A stretch of 64,000 nucleotides of DNA from Spinacia oleracea (GCF_020520425.1 NC_079492.1:107977157-108041156), one strand, 5' to 3'. Shown: positions 12,341 to 24,598, numbered from the stretch's first letter. Numbers and translations: made by a program. Notes: generated from the sequence alone by a model not told the origin.

Positions 12341-13861
12341 GTTTGTAGAAAAAATATACCAATAATAATATTAATTAAAAAAAATAATAATAATAGTAAT
12401 CTGATCTGATCTGGTCTGATCTGATCTGGTCTAATCTGATCTGAACTTATTTTTTCTAATCTGATCTGATCTAGTCTGATCTGATCTGATCTGATTAAAT
12501 CTGAAATAAGTAATAAGATCCTGAAATAAGGTGAACTAAACAGGGCCTAAAGGGGGGGGGGGGTGGGTGGATGGGGAAGGGTGAATTAATTAAATGAGGG
12601 AGGATAGGGAAATTTAGGGTAGAATCTGAATAGGTTCTTAGGTATTTTAAGTAATTAGATAGAAAAATAAGGGTATTTTGGTAAAAAAAAAAAAAATATG
12701 TCCAAAAATAGAAACAGGAAGAACAAATATGAATGCTATTTCGGGAAACAGAAACAGAGAGAGTACCTAGCATTTTCTTTGCAAAAACACGTTCTTAAGA
12801 ACGTCTTTTAATATATTAGTATAGATAGAAAAATGTGAAACGTTTAGTGTCACAATGATTTTAATTAATTAAAATAATCATTTGCACGATTTTTGACAGA
12901 ATATTAACGACAATTATTATACAATATAAAAAGGAAAGATTCAATAAAAATTAAAATGGAACACTAGAAACGAAAAACATAAAGAATAAAAAGGGGCGAA
13001 GAGAGTATTATATTTTAGATTTGTTCGTGTTATTCTTTAAGGAAAATTTTGCTGGTAAATGTCACATGGCTTTATTTTAATAAATTTTTTCTTAACCGTA
13101 AAAAAAAAAGGGTGCAGATGAAGTACACCTTAAGTTGTGTTTTTGTATATGAAAAAAACTTACTTTGTGTTTATAGTACTCCGTACGTGCTAATTGCTAC
13201 GCTTAATTAATCACATTGATTAGACTAAAACTTGATTGGGCATTTCAATTTGCAAAACTAATTACGCATCGGAACGCGGAGACTCACAATTGATTGCTTA
13301 AGTTGATAAGAGTTTATACGGAGTAAATTGAAAGTCGATTTGATTTCTGAATAAAAAGAATTAATCAAATTCTTCTATCATCAAATTATAAGCCTGACAT
13401 TTCAACCAATAACAAAAAAGAAAAACCATAATCTTGAATTTTGCATAAATTTCAAAAACCAAATTATTTTTCGCAGACTACTTTAACCCAATATGTCTTT
13501 ACTTATTTGTCCCTTGTTCTTAAAAATAATAAAGTTTTGTGGGTAATTAGAGTAATTAATTTGTTAAAATTAAAAAAAACCTTTAAACTTCCTACTTTAA
13601 TTTCTCTCTCTTCAATCGGATGATCATCGATCTGCAAAGCTTAAATTTCCAAAGCCCTAGACCCTAGACCTCCCTAGTTCATCATACGGAGTATAGCACC
13701 TATACTTTCTCCCCTTGGACAATTCTACCCTTCCCTCTTGTTCTTTTCCCTTTCTTCTGTCATTCCCAAGACACCTCCCATGCAAATTGATGGGCATATT
13801 CGTCTTTTAAGTTTCTCTCTCCTTTCAGCCGCTAACCTCCATGTTTTCAGAGATGGTTCAG
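12341..13861. other. Non-coding host sequence upstream of WOX2
   Basis: AT-rich, with a TCTGA pentanucleotide array near its left end, a poly-G run at about 12553-12562, and three TACTCCGTA-type words. No gene is seen. Distal WOX2 regulatory sequence would be expected here but cannot be delimited. Confidence 0.5.
12400..12495 (+). repeat. (TCTGA)n pentanucleotide array
   Basis: About 19 units of CTGAT with scattered CTGGT, CTAAT and CTAGT variants. Confidence 0.9.
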
Positions 13862-13961
13862 CACTATTTACTATATATATACATGCATAATATATCGATC
13901 ATGAAGTAACAAAATAAAAAACATAATTTCTAGAGAGAGAGAGAGAAAATATAGTTCCAAA
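13862..13961 (+). promoter_or_regulatory. Likely WOX2 core promoter and leader
   Basis: A TATATATATA box lies at about 13872-13881, followed by ATGCATAATATAT. A (GA)n tract at 13934-13946 forms part of a short leader before the ATG at 13962. Both are common in plant promoters and 5' leaders. The start site is inferred. Confidence 0.45.
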
Positions 13962-15953
13962 ATGGAGGAAAACCATATTGATGATCATGAGCTTAATGTT
14001 GATCATGATGTGGATGATCAAGAGGGTGAGGAAAGATCAGGTGTTGGAGGGTCGAGATGGAATCCAACAAAGGAGCAAATAGAGATGTTAGAGAGGATTT
14101 ATAGTAGTGAGGGTGTAAGGACACCAAGTGCAGAACAGATACGCCAGATTACTGCTCGACTAAGAGTGTATGGTCATATTGAAGGGAAGAATGTTTTCTA
14201 TTGGTTTCAAAATCATAAGGCTAGACAACGTCAGAAACAAAGGCATGACCGTTTACTTGCTACGGCTGCAGCGACGGCGGCGGCGGCGGCGGCTAATTCT
14301 TCTGCTAATCACTTTGCTGCTCGTTTTATTGCTCCTACACCTCCTCATTATCATCCTAATCCTACTGTTCATCTTAATGCTTTACCTCATCGCCCAATTT
14401 TTCCTACTTACCACCATCATTTTCTTCCTAATCCAAACGGTACGTATGCATCTTTCTTACTTTTTTTTTTTTTTTTTAACTTTTATGTGATACAATTATC
14501 ATCATTAATTTGATATCATTACTAGTACATAAACAAGAAAATTTCGCGCTTTTATCACATATATACGTGCATATATTGATATATATACTCCGTAGTTCGT
14601 ATTTAATTATATACGTTTTGAAACAATTTAGTGACGGTGTTATTAGAATACGTACTCTTGAAGTTTAAAATCTTTGAACAAAGAAATCATTGTATTACAG
14701 GAGTTACTTAGAGAATGCAAAATCATACAAACTAATACGTACATTTTTCTAGTAATTGCAACTACTTATAACTACTAAAAGGACTAATTGCCACGAAAAT
14801 GGTACATACTTAGGTGTTATATTTGGTTGTATATGCAATGTTTAAATACCAAACAATGCATTAGCTTATCGTGGAAATGATTTCACCTTTCAACTAAAAT
14901 ATTACGGCTTCAATCCCACTATGAGCACTTTAAGAGAGTGTTCCTCTTACCAAGTTACCATACTCTCAACTTTTAAAGTGTTCATGTTGCCTTGTAAAAA
15001 TGCAAAGTTTAAAACATATGATTGGTAATTCAGTTGTTTGGTTAATGTTCACTTGGGTAGATAAAATGTTCAAATGTACCTCTTCCTCCATTTTATTTTA
15101 TTTTTTAGTTTCCGGTCCATTTGGAAATGTCTCTCACTAATACGAAGCATTGGGGAAGTTTCCTTCTTTCTCTCTCTTGCTTTTGGTACGTTTTCGAGAA
15201 AGAATGCGGTGGAAAAAAATAAAGTTGAAGTTGGAAGATCATTTATTTAAAAACAAAAGGCAAATTGGAAATAACATAAAAATTACCAAGGTAATTAATG
15301 TAAATAAACATCATTGTTTATGAAAACGAAGTTTAATAATCCGTATAAGAGTAAAAGAACTTCAACTTTCCAAAAAAAAAAACAATATATATATATATAT
15401 ATATATATATCTTTTATTGTACGATCATTATGCAAATAAAATACGAGTAATAAAATTTTTGTGTTGTACGTTGTGATCGGCAGTTATGTGCAACCCATAT
15501 TACCATATGCCACAGGCCAACATTGGGTTATATAATCCTCCACAACATCACTACATTGCACCCGCAACAGTTGATCACGATCATCACGGAATGAAGAAGA
15601 GACCATCAAAACCTAGCATGAACAAGACAATGAATCAGAATACGGCACGTGGTGATAATACCGTAATTCGGGTCCCACCAGGTTCAACTCTAAGTGGATA
15701 TTGTACTGCCATGATGAACAACAACACAAAATCAATGGACGAGCATCAAGGGGATTCAATGGGGATGAGAACACTGAATCTTTTCCCTGTGCACCCAACC
15801 GGAATATTGGAGCACAAGCTTGGTGGAAATAATTATAATAATTCAGCTGCGAATTCTTGTGCTACAAGCTCTTCATCTGATACAAATTATGTGAACGATC
15901 ATCATCATCACCACACAAACTTCTTTGATTTCTTTTCTAGTGAAAGTGGTTGA
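13962..15953 (+). CDS. WOX2: WUSCHEL-related homeobox transcription factor, WOX2 type (two exons)
   Basis: The exons are 13962-14439 and 15484-15953. The donor GT at 14440 and acceptor AG at 15482-15483 join in frame, giving 315 residues (Arabidopsis WOX2 is about 260). The WOX homeodomain spans residues about 31-95, with the [20 protein letters not shown] core. The GHIEG and KARQRQKQ variants favour WOX2 over WUS, WOX1, WOX4 or WOX5. The WUS box TLNLFPVHP lies at about 256-264, and the C-terminus has FFDFFS, similar to the WOX2 tail. Exon 2 begins with a CNPYY block resembling the WOX2 CVSPYY segment. Oddities are an Ala run from a GCG repeat after the homeodomain and His-rich tracts. The family member acts in the nucleus in early embryo apical patterning; that role here is inferred. 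The gene looks intact. Confidence 0.9.
14440..15483 (+). other. WOX2 intron
   Basis: A 1044-base AT-rich intron. It starts with GTACGTATG and ends at the CAG before the CNPYY-encoding exon. It contains an (AT)n tract at about 15387-15411 and one TACTCCGTA word at 14586. No nested gene was seen. Confidence 0.85.
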
Positions 15954-16790
15954 TAATCTCTTAATTGTTACGTAGGAGTATAACACATCTAACAACTTTG
16001 TTTGTATGGGGGGTATAACATGGTATTGGTATACGGCGTACTTCTTTAATTAGAGATCTTTTATTAAAAAGTGTATGGATAATTTTATGTCTTTTAACCT
16101 ATCAAAGAAGCATGTGCCAACTAACATAATGCTTGCTTTGTTAGTTGTTTATTTGCTTAATCATATGCATTTTCATGTTCGTTTTTCGTTTATTTGTTAA
16201 TTACTCTCTAGCTATCTCTTGACGGGACACTTTTTTTCGTTAAACGTTTATTTGGTAAAGTATTTTATCAAAAGAATATCCTATTTGTTTATGATCAATC
16301 GAGCTTTAGTTAGTGAACGGTTTTGGTCATTCTATCCTACTTTCGGGTCTCATTAGTTACACACACAAAAAATGTATTGTTCTCGAAAATCTATTATTTG
16401 TTTAGTAGGAGGTTTGACACAATACTCATGAATCATTATCCCCTAATTAATTAATTATCTATGCAGTTAGCTACTTATTTTGAATGTATCCTCTTAATTA
16501 GATATGTAAACTGGATTTCAATGACCATATATATTAAGAACCAAAATTTCTCGAATTGCTAAGAACTGGAGTTAGCCTCCGTATGAAATATTATATTTCT
16601 TATCAAAAGAATTCCCTAAAACAATATGAACCTCGATAAATGAACGATTTGGGTTGTTCTTAGCTTTGAATCTCATATACAAAAGCAATACTCCTTATAA
16701 GCTTCTCAAGAATCTGCATATTATCGCAATTTGTTCAGTGTGAAATGCGACACAATAGTACAACACCCATGAATCATTTATCTATGTACT
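15954..16790. other. WOX2 3' flank with internally repeated sequence
   Basis: Non-coding. Segments around 16290-16450 and 16600-16790 are diverged copies of each other (gaacgattt-gggttgtt, TTGACACAATA, CCATGAATCATT). Related copies occur at about 18960-19140 and 20270-20440, beyond the solo LTR and MITEs. No polyadenylation signal could be chosen with confidence. Confidence 0.5.
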
Positions 16791-18120
16791 TGATAGGCTA
16801 AAGTCGTATAAACTAATCAAAGATAAACCTAATTCCACTAACCAGACAGCTAGGGAAGTCAGGATCGAATCCACAAGGAAACATCATTCTTCCTATTACT
16901 AAAATAGAGATCTAGACTATTGGGAATAAGAAATTGGTTTGATTTGAGTATTAAACTATGACAATAATTAAACAAGGGGAAATCAAATAATAAAAGGCCT
17001 ATGGGATAGGTTCCCCAATGAACAATAATACATGATGATAAACAATCACTAATAGTCGATAAAGCAATTAATCATACTAGCATTCTCTCTCGAATCGATA
17101 CTAATCATATATACTTGTGATTAACAGGCTTTCGCAATTTATTAACTCCAATTCTACCTATTGACACTAGCCTAAACATCAAATTGCATCTCCCAAATTT
17201 TAACTTGATGTTGTCAGACTAATACAATTAAACCTGCGTAAGTCTAATCACATAGTAAATGAAATCAATCAATAGGAAATTAACTAACAATACCAACAAT
17301 TAACAATAATAATCCATCCCTTCATATTAGTTCATGGATTCCCAAAACCCTAGATTAAAACTAGCTACTCACGCATATTTGAATTAAACATAACAAATAT
17401 AATTATTGAAAACATGAATGAAATTGAATAATAAAGCAATAAACGAATTGAAATTGAACAATAAAGTAGGAACAAAGCAATTGTTTAACCAAAAGTTGAG
17501 GGAATAAAACTAAGTGTAAAATAAACTAAGTGCTAGAAATTAGATGATTACAAATAACTTAGGGCTTAGTATTTATATTCTTGGCCAAGAAATCAAATAA
17601 AAACAGAATCATTAAAGCTAAAACGCGCGTCCGGGTTGTCGTTGCCCGATCAGACAAAGGGCCTGCCCGACCAGGGGATCGGCTCGTCAAACTTCACGAT
17701 CCCATATCTTCAAAACGCCATATCTCCTTCTTTATAAGTTGGAATTAGGCGAGTGATCGCTCTTTGGAAATCTCCTGAAGTCTAGAATCCAACCCAATTG
17801 GAATCACTTCATTTGGATTTGTAGAACTTGAGTTATGATTAAAATAGTGGACTACAATCACTTTTCTACTTCTTTCGTTATCCGCCTTGCTTCAAAACTC
17901 TTCTAACTCAATGCTAGTGTGCTCTAAAGTACATCATCTCTTGCAGTGGTTCAAATGAGTAGGAAATGCATCCAAAAATTCTAATTCCTACAATGATAAA
18001 CCTGAAACTACAAACACACTACATGGGTACATTAGGACTAAAAATGGTTCCGAAGAGCAAATTAAGACCAATAATCAACGAGGGACAGGGGTAAAAACTC
18101 TATATAAAATAGGCACATCA
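16791..18120 (+). mobile_element. Probable solo LTR (1330 bp)
   Basis: The block opens TGATAGGCTAAAGTCG and closes GGCACATCA, so the ends are inverted (TGAT...ATCA). The flanking bases are GTACT on the left and GTATT on the right, compatible with a 5-base target duplication carrying one change. The interior has no ORF, polypurine tract or second LTR copy. The sequence type (CAGGATCGAATCCACAAGG near 16860) is one I recall from plant LTRs, but I cannot assign a lineage. Confidence 0.6.
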
Positions 18121-18505
18121 GTATTAACTCCATTTTCATAAATATTTTTGTGGTTACTATTTGCACAAATATTAAGATAAAAGCAGAAAAGTTGGTTGAA
18201 TACAATAAAATATGGATAAAGTAAGATAAATGTGCAAAAACGTGGTTGAGTGTAAGAAAAAAGCGAATAAATTAAGAGAAAATGAGTAAAAAAATGTAAA
18301 TATTGTGGGATAAGAATGGTAAGTTAGTAAATTTACATGTCCGAAAATAAAATAAAACAAATTTAAAAGAATATTATGAAATTGACTAAAACGAAAAAGT
18401 GTAAAAATCATTTTAAAACGAAGATACGTAGTACATACTTATTTTGAAAGTATCCCTTAATTTCAAAAACCAAATTACGAAACTTTTTTTATTCCTAAAC
18501 ACGTA
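18121..18505. other. Non-coding spacer
   Basis: AT-rich host sequence between the solo LTR and the MITE. No feature was recognised. Confidence 0.5.
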
Positions 18506-18880
18506 CTCCCTCCGTTTCTTTTTATTTGTTACGTATACCTTTTAAGGTGTTTCACAATGTTTGTTACGTGGGAGAATATTTCCTTTTATAAACTTATTAT
18601 AGTGTCATTTTTTGTGCCCGCTTTTAATTTTAAGTGGTCCAATTTTTTCAACTCATTAAATTTCTTTACAATTTCCCAAGTATATTAAGTTAGCAATCTT
18701 TGTGCTTTTTTATTATTGGTTCATTTTGATAAATAAAACAATCTTATTGGTTGTTGTAATGATTAGTGGATTCAAGTTTTACTTGGGTTTATTTATTTAA
18801 TAAAAAATGAAAGCATCTTTATTATACGTTAATAAACGTGTAAAAATCCAAACGTAACAAACAAAAAGAAACGGAGGGAG
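18506..18880. mobile_element. Stowaway-like MITE (375 bp)
   Basis: Terminal inverted repeats begin CTCCCTCCGTTTCTTTTT on the left, and the right end is the matching reverse complement (AAAAAGAAACGGAGGGAG). TA flanks both sides. The interior is AT-rich and non-coding. The CTCCCTCCGT ends are the hallmark of Stowaway (Tc1/mariner-type) MITEs. Confidence 0.88.
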
Positions 18881-19427
18881 TAGTATACTAGTATATGCTT
18901 ATGTTCTCTTGCTCCCTAGCAACAAGAAAAAGAAAAAGGTGGAGGGAAAAGAAAAAAAAAGTGAATTTGGAATTGCAAAGTCTCAATGCAAAGTATGCAA
19001 ACCAATTTGGAATTCTTTTGACAATTTGACCTAGCTAATGTAACAAATTTCATCAAACAACTTTGTTTGAATGTTGGCATACGGCGTGCTCTGTACATCA
19101 TTAAAGAACGTTTATACGGAGTACATTAGAAAAAAATGTACCGATAATTTCTTTGAACATACTGCTTGGTTGTTTACTTTCATAATGATATGATATTAAC
19201 ATCGTAATGCTCGGTTGTTTAATTACTTTCTTAATGATATGATAACTAATTTTGATGTTCCGGATTACTACATTAATAACATTTGTATTTATTTATTTTT
19301 ATTTTCGCAATGATAACATGAAACATGTCATGTTTTAGTGGTAAATGCTTTATTGTTCAAATGTAAGGTTTGGGGGGATCAAACCTCTTATGCAAACCAA
19401 ATTTCTAATTTTTTTATGTATGTGAAA

Positions 19428-20095
19428 ATCGCAGAGTGAATGACTAATAAACAGAGCGCCACGTGTCACGTATACTTCTTTAGAAACGCTTTTTAATATA
19501 TAGTATAAATAGATGTTCAATTCCATATGTGAAAATCGCATAGAATGAATGACTAATAAACAGGGCGCCACGTGTCACGTACGTAGACTTCTTTAGAAAC
19601 GCTTTTTAATATGTACTACGTAGTATAGATAGATGTTCAATTCCATATTTCATATGTGAAAATAGCATAGAGTTAATGACTACTCCCTCCGTCCCTTAAT
19701 ACTCGCACCGATTAGACCGGTGCTGAGTTTAAGATACTTGAATTGACTTATTAGTTTATTGGGTGTTAGTTGATAGGGGGTATTATTTTAATATAGTTAG
19801 TGGGAAATGTATAAGGGTGGAGAGTGATGAGTTGGGGGTGTAGATTTTTAAATGATTTTTTTATAGGGAGTAAAAGTGTAGGTGGGTTAGTAGATAAGTG
19901 TGAGAAATAATATAATATTGGTAAAATTTTCAATTTAAAGAAGCGGTGCAAGTATTAAGGAACGGCGCGAAAAAGAAGGCGGTGCGAGTATTAAGGGACG
20001 GAAGGAGTAATAAACAAAGCATCACTTGTCACATAGACTTATTTAGAAACGTCTTTTAATATAGTAGTATAGATAGATGTTCACTTCCATATTCA
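19428..20095 (+). repeat. Three tandem copies of a unit of about 115 bases, the third split by a MITE
   Basis: Each copy contains TGAATGACTAATAAACAG, a CACGTGTCACG (G-box-like) or decayed equivalent, TTCTTTAGAAACG, a CTTTTTAATAT-TAGTATA segment and GATGTTCAATTCCATAT. Copies begin at about 19428, 19537 and 19662. The third continues at 20008 after the MITE. Confidence 0.8.
19683..20007. mobile_element. Stowaway-like MITE (325 bp) inserted in a tandem repeat
   Basis: The ends are CTCCCTCCGTCCCTTAATAC and its inverse, with TA on each side. The neighbouring repeat copies show the empty site GACTAATAAAC, so insertion at the TA dinucleotide can be read directly. Confidence 0.9.
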
Positions 20096-20447
20096 GCGAT
20101 GCGTGCTTTGTGATGGATTTTTTTTACCAAATCTCACGTTCGTCGTTTATTTGGTACTACGTAAGTGATTACTCTCTATCTCTTTGCACTTTCTTCATCA
20201 TTCACACTGTCAATTTTTTCAAGCGCTTATTTGGTTAAACTTTTATCAAACGAATACACTAACAACTTAATTTTGGGTCTAAAAAGAATTCCTTAATAAT
20301 TGCTTATGAATCTTAATCAGTGGCCGATTTGGGTTGTTCTGAACTTTGGATCTCATTACGCAAAAACTATATCTACTTCTCAATCAAGAATCTATTATCA
20401 ACTTCTTCGGTGGGAAGTGTGACACAATTATCCAACCTTCTTTTTTT

Positions 20448-21098
20448 TTATAATATAGTTAGTGGGAAATGGGTAAGGGTGGGGTGGTGTGAATTTTAAA
20501 TGATTTTTTGTAGGGAGTAGGGCAATTTGGAGGCCCTGTGCTAAAATACAAATATTGACCCCTATCATTTTTTACGGGCAATTATTTAATGTAAAACTCA
20601 TAATTATTATATTAATATTATTTTATTTATAAAAAAATATAGAGTCAAATTAATAATATGATTTAACGTTTTTTGTGGGATGATTTGAGAAAATTGATGT
20701 AAAGGTTTGATGGACATGAAAAAAAACAAATAAAAAAAGGGAGTAACGCAGGTGAAGAATCGAACCATGGTCTTCACTACCACACTTATTATAGCCATTA
20801 CCAACTAGGACAAAGATTACATAATGTATACCAAAGCAGCTATTAAATATATAATATTTGTTCTTGGGGGGTTTAACCAATATAATTTCTTTTTGGGCCC
20901 CCAAAAGTTTGTGGCACAGTGATGTAGGTCTGTCTGGACATCCCTTTAGCCGGTCCTGGAGTAGGGGTGTAGGTGGGTTAGTAGATAGGTGTGAAAAATA
21001 ATATAATATTGGTCAAAATTTTCATTTATAGAAGCGGTGCAAGTATTAAGTGACGACCCGAAAAGGAAAGCGGTGTGAGTATTAAGGGAATGAGGGAG
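20448..21098. mobile_element. Truncated MITE of the same family, split by an insertion
   Basis: The left part (20448-20520) and right part (20960-21098) align with the interior and right end of the MITE at 19683-20007 (TAGTTAGTGGGAAATG; TAGGTGGGTTAGTAGATA; GCGGTGTGAGTATTAAGGGA). The right end is followed by TA at 21099. The left terminal repeat is missing. Confidence 0.75.
20521..20959 (-). mobile_element. Unclassified 439-bp insertion in the MITE, with Pol III-like boxes
   Basis: It is flanked by AGTAG on both sides (20516-20520 and 20960-20964). Read on the minus strand it contains GGTTCGATTC (20766-20757), an exact-looking B box, preceded by AGTTGGTAATGGC, similar to a tRNA A-box/D-arm region. 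That suggests a tRNA-related SINE-like element. However, the tRNA-like part is internal, and no poly(A) tail was found. Confidence 0.45.
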
Positions 21099-22450
21099 TA
21101 TAGCTTGTGTAGATTCAAGTGCAATTAATAAGATGTACGCAAGTTGGTTGAAATTAAGAGTTTAGTTATGATCAACTTCAAATCTTAATTGATAACGTTA
21201 TATGAATTTCGTTACTTTTTGATAAAAATTATACTTCTTTTTATATAACTAATTTATTGATAGAAAAGTATGATATTTCTAATGGTATGTGATTATGATC
21301 TATTTAGTAAATAAAAAATGATTTTTTATCTTGAAATATCAAATCGTTGGATCGAATCGTTGGATCGGATCGTTGGATCGTGTTAAGATCCTACCCCTCA
21401 AAAATTTTATCGAGGTCGGATCGTAAGATCCTACACACATTAAGATCCTACTTAAGATCTGGATCGGTAGCGTATTTTTGGATCGTATAGTGATTGAATC
21501 GTAAGATCCGAATCGGGAGTTTAACAACCATGGGTCTACTCATATTGAATATATCCCCTTAATTAGACAAGTAAATCGAAGTTGAAAGACCAAATTATAC
21601 ACTAATTTTGTTTGTATTCCTAAGCACTTGAGTACTATAGCGTATGTTACATACTCCTTAAAAAGTACTCCATACTCGTTTTTTTTACTTATCAAAATTA
21701 GAAATCTCATTTATGAATACCAAATTTGGAAATATTTTCAAGTTTACAAATAAGGATGAGAAATTGTCAATAGACAATGACCTAAAAGTCTTTCGTTTCT
21801 GTAAATATGCATATTACTTGAAATTTAGGATTTTCCGTATTTGTGTATAAGAAAAACCTAGGGATTTGTAGTCAAAATGTCTTGTAGCAGATTGGTATCT
21901 AATCTAATCAATATTTGCTCCTCTTCTGAGTCCTGACAATTATGGACAAGAGCACAAGACAAACCAATACAAAGAACTTCCTTATCATTTCTGAAGTGGG
22001 AAAGTCACACAAAATAAATCAGAGAACCAAAAATTTAGGGGGAAATCGAAAGAAAAAAAAGCAAGATATATAGATAGCTCATTCATTAGGCTCTGGCTCA
22101 GGGTAACACAATTTCCAATTAGGTAAAGCCTGAAAGTAGTGGTTGCTTTAGCTTATACAAATGAGATTTTGCTTGGTTGTATTTGTCACTTTTATCGTCC
22201 ACACCAAAATCTTGCTGTTTTTAAGCCTTTGCTATCTCACCTATTGGTTGGACATCTTATCCCCCTAGTGTGATCGAATTGGGAACATGCAAAATATCAT
22301 TTTAAGTGTTTCAATGTTATTTGACCATTCATCTTCTTTCCTTTTTTTTTTAGTTACTGGCATGCTTAAAAGTCCACTTGCTTCGCTTCAAAAAATGGGG
22401 AGGATTTGCAGCAAAAAAAAAAAAATTACATTAGGTGGCTCCTCTCAAAG
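21099..22450. other. Non-coding host sequence with a GATC-rich patch
   Basis: No gene is seen. At 21345-21510, TCGTTGGATCG and TAAGATCCTAC occur several times on both strands, suggesting an old inverted-repeat element with unclear ends. Confidence 0.45.
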
Positions 22451-22708
22451 TAGACCTGATCAGCCCGTATGTCGGGTCGGGCCAAGATTCGGGATGGATT
22501 TTTGTGCCCAAAATCGCTATTTCGGGTTTAAAATGTCGGGCTTTTCAAGGTCATTTCGGATAGGGTCAAATTTATAACTAAAAGTGTAATTTTGTGTTGT
22601 CCAAAACCCGTTAAATTTTTTAAATTTCAGGTTGGGCCCGAAGATCGGCCTGACATATTATGCCCAAACCCGCTAAATTTCGGGCCAGGCTCATGTTGAT
22701 CATGCCTA
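22451..22708. mobile_element. Foldback-like repeat rich in GGGCC/CGGGTT
   Basis: The left end is TAGACCTGATCAGCCCG. The right end is its approximate inverse (TGATCATGCCTA). CGGG and GCCC blocks are arranged so that the halves can pair. There is no coding capacity. Confidence 0.5.
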
Positions 22709-23143
22709 TCTCAAAGGTAACACCTAAGTAGTCACTATGAACAATTGAGAGGAATAACCGACTATTACAATTGTTAATATACATTAAATCTAAGACTAAA
22801 TGTCCTACATTGGTTATCAATTCAGTTGCTCCATTTGCTTCACGGTAAAAAGGTTGAATATTCCAAGAGGGAATTTTGCGGAGTAGAACCTTGATGTATT
22901 CAATAATATTCTCCAATTTCCATAGAATGGACCAAATGCCTTTAATTGTAACAAGTATAGGCTATCGGCTTATCGTATCCAATTAGTAAATTGGTGATGT
23001 TGAGTTTCAAAGCTTCATGAAGAATTTTTTGGAGAGCCATATATGGCTTCTGCTAAATAAATCTTCGAGTTGTTTTGCGGAGTTTTGGATGATGTAGCCT
23101 GCCATAGAGGGGATAGTTTTCGAGAGCTGTCAAAGTTGACCTT
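22709..23143. other. Host sequence left of the retrotransposon nest
   Basis: A minus-strand open frame of 98 codons (22620-22916) overlaps the foldback end and this stretch. It contains NMSLARNLAGLGI-like residues reminiscent of RNase H-type retroelement tails, but too little to name. Confidence 0.3.
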
Positions 23144-24598
23144 TGAATGAAATAATGTCCTTGGTCCAAGTATGCATTTAATGCTAAGTCTAATAAATGC
23201 GGTTCAGTATTAATTAACAAGTTAATAATTCAGTGAGATCAAGTGAACTGAATGCCTAGCTAGATGCCGCTTCAGTTCAAGTGGAATTAATAATATTAAT
23301 CCACAACTTACTCTTGACGGAACCCGTAGGGTCACACAAATAGTACGTTAACGGATCAAGTATATAAGTGAATATATTATCCATTAAGTACTTTATTTAT
23401 GAACATTCGGAAACGACGGATCTCGGTTCCAGTGGGAGCTGAAATCGTCAAAAGGCAAAATAAAGAATACTCCGAAAATGATGATATTACCGGAAACGGA
23501 AATATGGTTCATGACGGAAATATAAATATTATCCAAGTCGTAGATGTTGCCGGAAACGGAAACATGGCTCGTATAGGAAAATATTATCGGAAATAGAAAT
23601 ATTGCCGGAATCGGAAATATTGCCGGAAACGGAAATATTACCGGAATCGGAAATATTGTCGGAAAAGGAAATTATTTCCGGAATCGGAAATATTAACGGA
23701 AACGTAAATATTTGTTCGAAAAGGAAATGAGTTCTGGAATCGGAAAACGAATCGAAAGCTCGACGAGCGACAAGCTGGCAAGCGAGCCAGCCCATCGCTC
23801 GACAAGCAAGGCAACAGCCATGGGCCGCGCCAAGCTGCAAGCAAGGCAGCAGCTCATGGGCCGCGCCAAGCTACGAGCAAGGCAGCAGCACGTGGGTCGC
23901 GCCAAGATGCGAAGCAAGGTAGCAGCTCATGGGCTGCGCCCAGCAAGCAACGACTGCAGGCCTGCCGAGGCGAGGGCCACAACGCACTTGGTCGAGGCAG
24001 CACGCGCACCAACGTGGCCCGTTGTGGCTGCGTTGGATTGTTTCGTCTTGGGCTCCAAGAAAGGTCCGATTTCTTAATTCCCGAGTATCCTTGGATTAAG
24101 TATTCCTAGTCCTACTGAAATTCAAGAAGAGTTTAATTAATGTTGCAATTCTAATTGAATAAGAATTTCAATCCTAGTAAGGTTGGCAATTCTATTCCTA
24201 GTAAGACTCAAATTCCTTATTTCCTACACTATAATTATGAGTCGAGGCTAGGCCCTCATAATTATACACATCAATTGAATTGAAAATCATATTCTTTATT
24301 CCCATTGTGTTCAAGGGAGAACATAATACAAGCCTAACCCGAATACATAAAACCTTAAGTGAAATCCTAGTTGGTTGAACCTAAGGCGGATCCGAACGTG
24401 CTGTTGAATTTCTACGGAGGGGCAACGTTTGGGACTCTAAAGACTTGTTCTTGTTCGGTTCGGGAGCAGCTAGGGAAGACACGCATCACATTGTATGTCA
24501 CCTAAATTATGCTAATTGACTATGTGGCAATTAATTTGGATTCTGGATTTATGGTTTTTCCGCATGAATTATATTATTGTATTATTCATAACCTAACA
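23144..24598 (+). mobile_element. 5' LTR of copia A (outermost element)
   Basis: Opens TGAATGAAATAATGTCC and closes CATAACCTAACA. It is clearly homologous along its length to the 1386-bp LTRs of copia C and the LTRs of copia B. It shares the array of GGAAA motifs (23400-23760), the GC-rich block (about 23750-24010) and the TTCGGTTCGGG segment near the end. It is the most diverged of the five LTRs. Confidence 0.88.

Noticed and set aside
14170..14490. 106-codon frame overlapping WOX2 exon 1
   Set aside because: A shifted-frame shadow of the homeobox exon, made of Arg and Leu runs from the GCG and CTT repeats.
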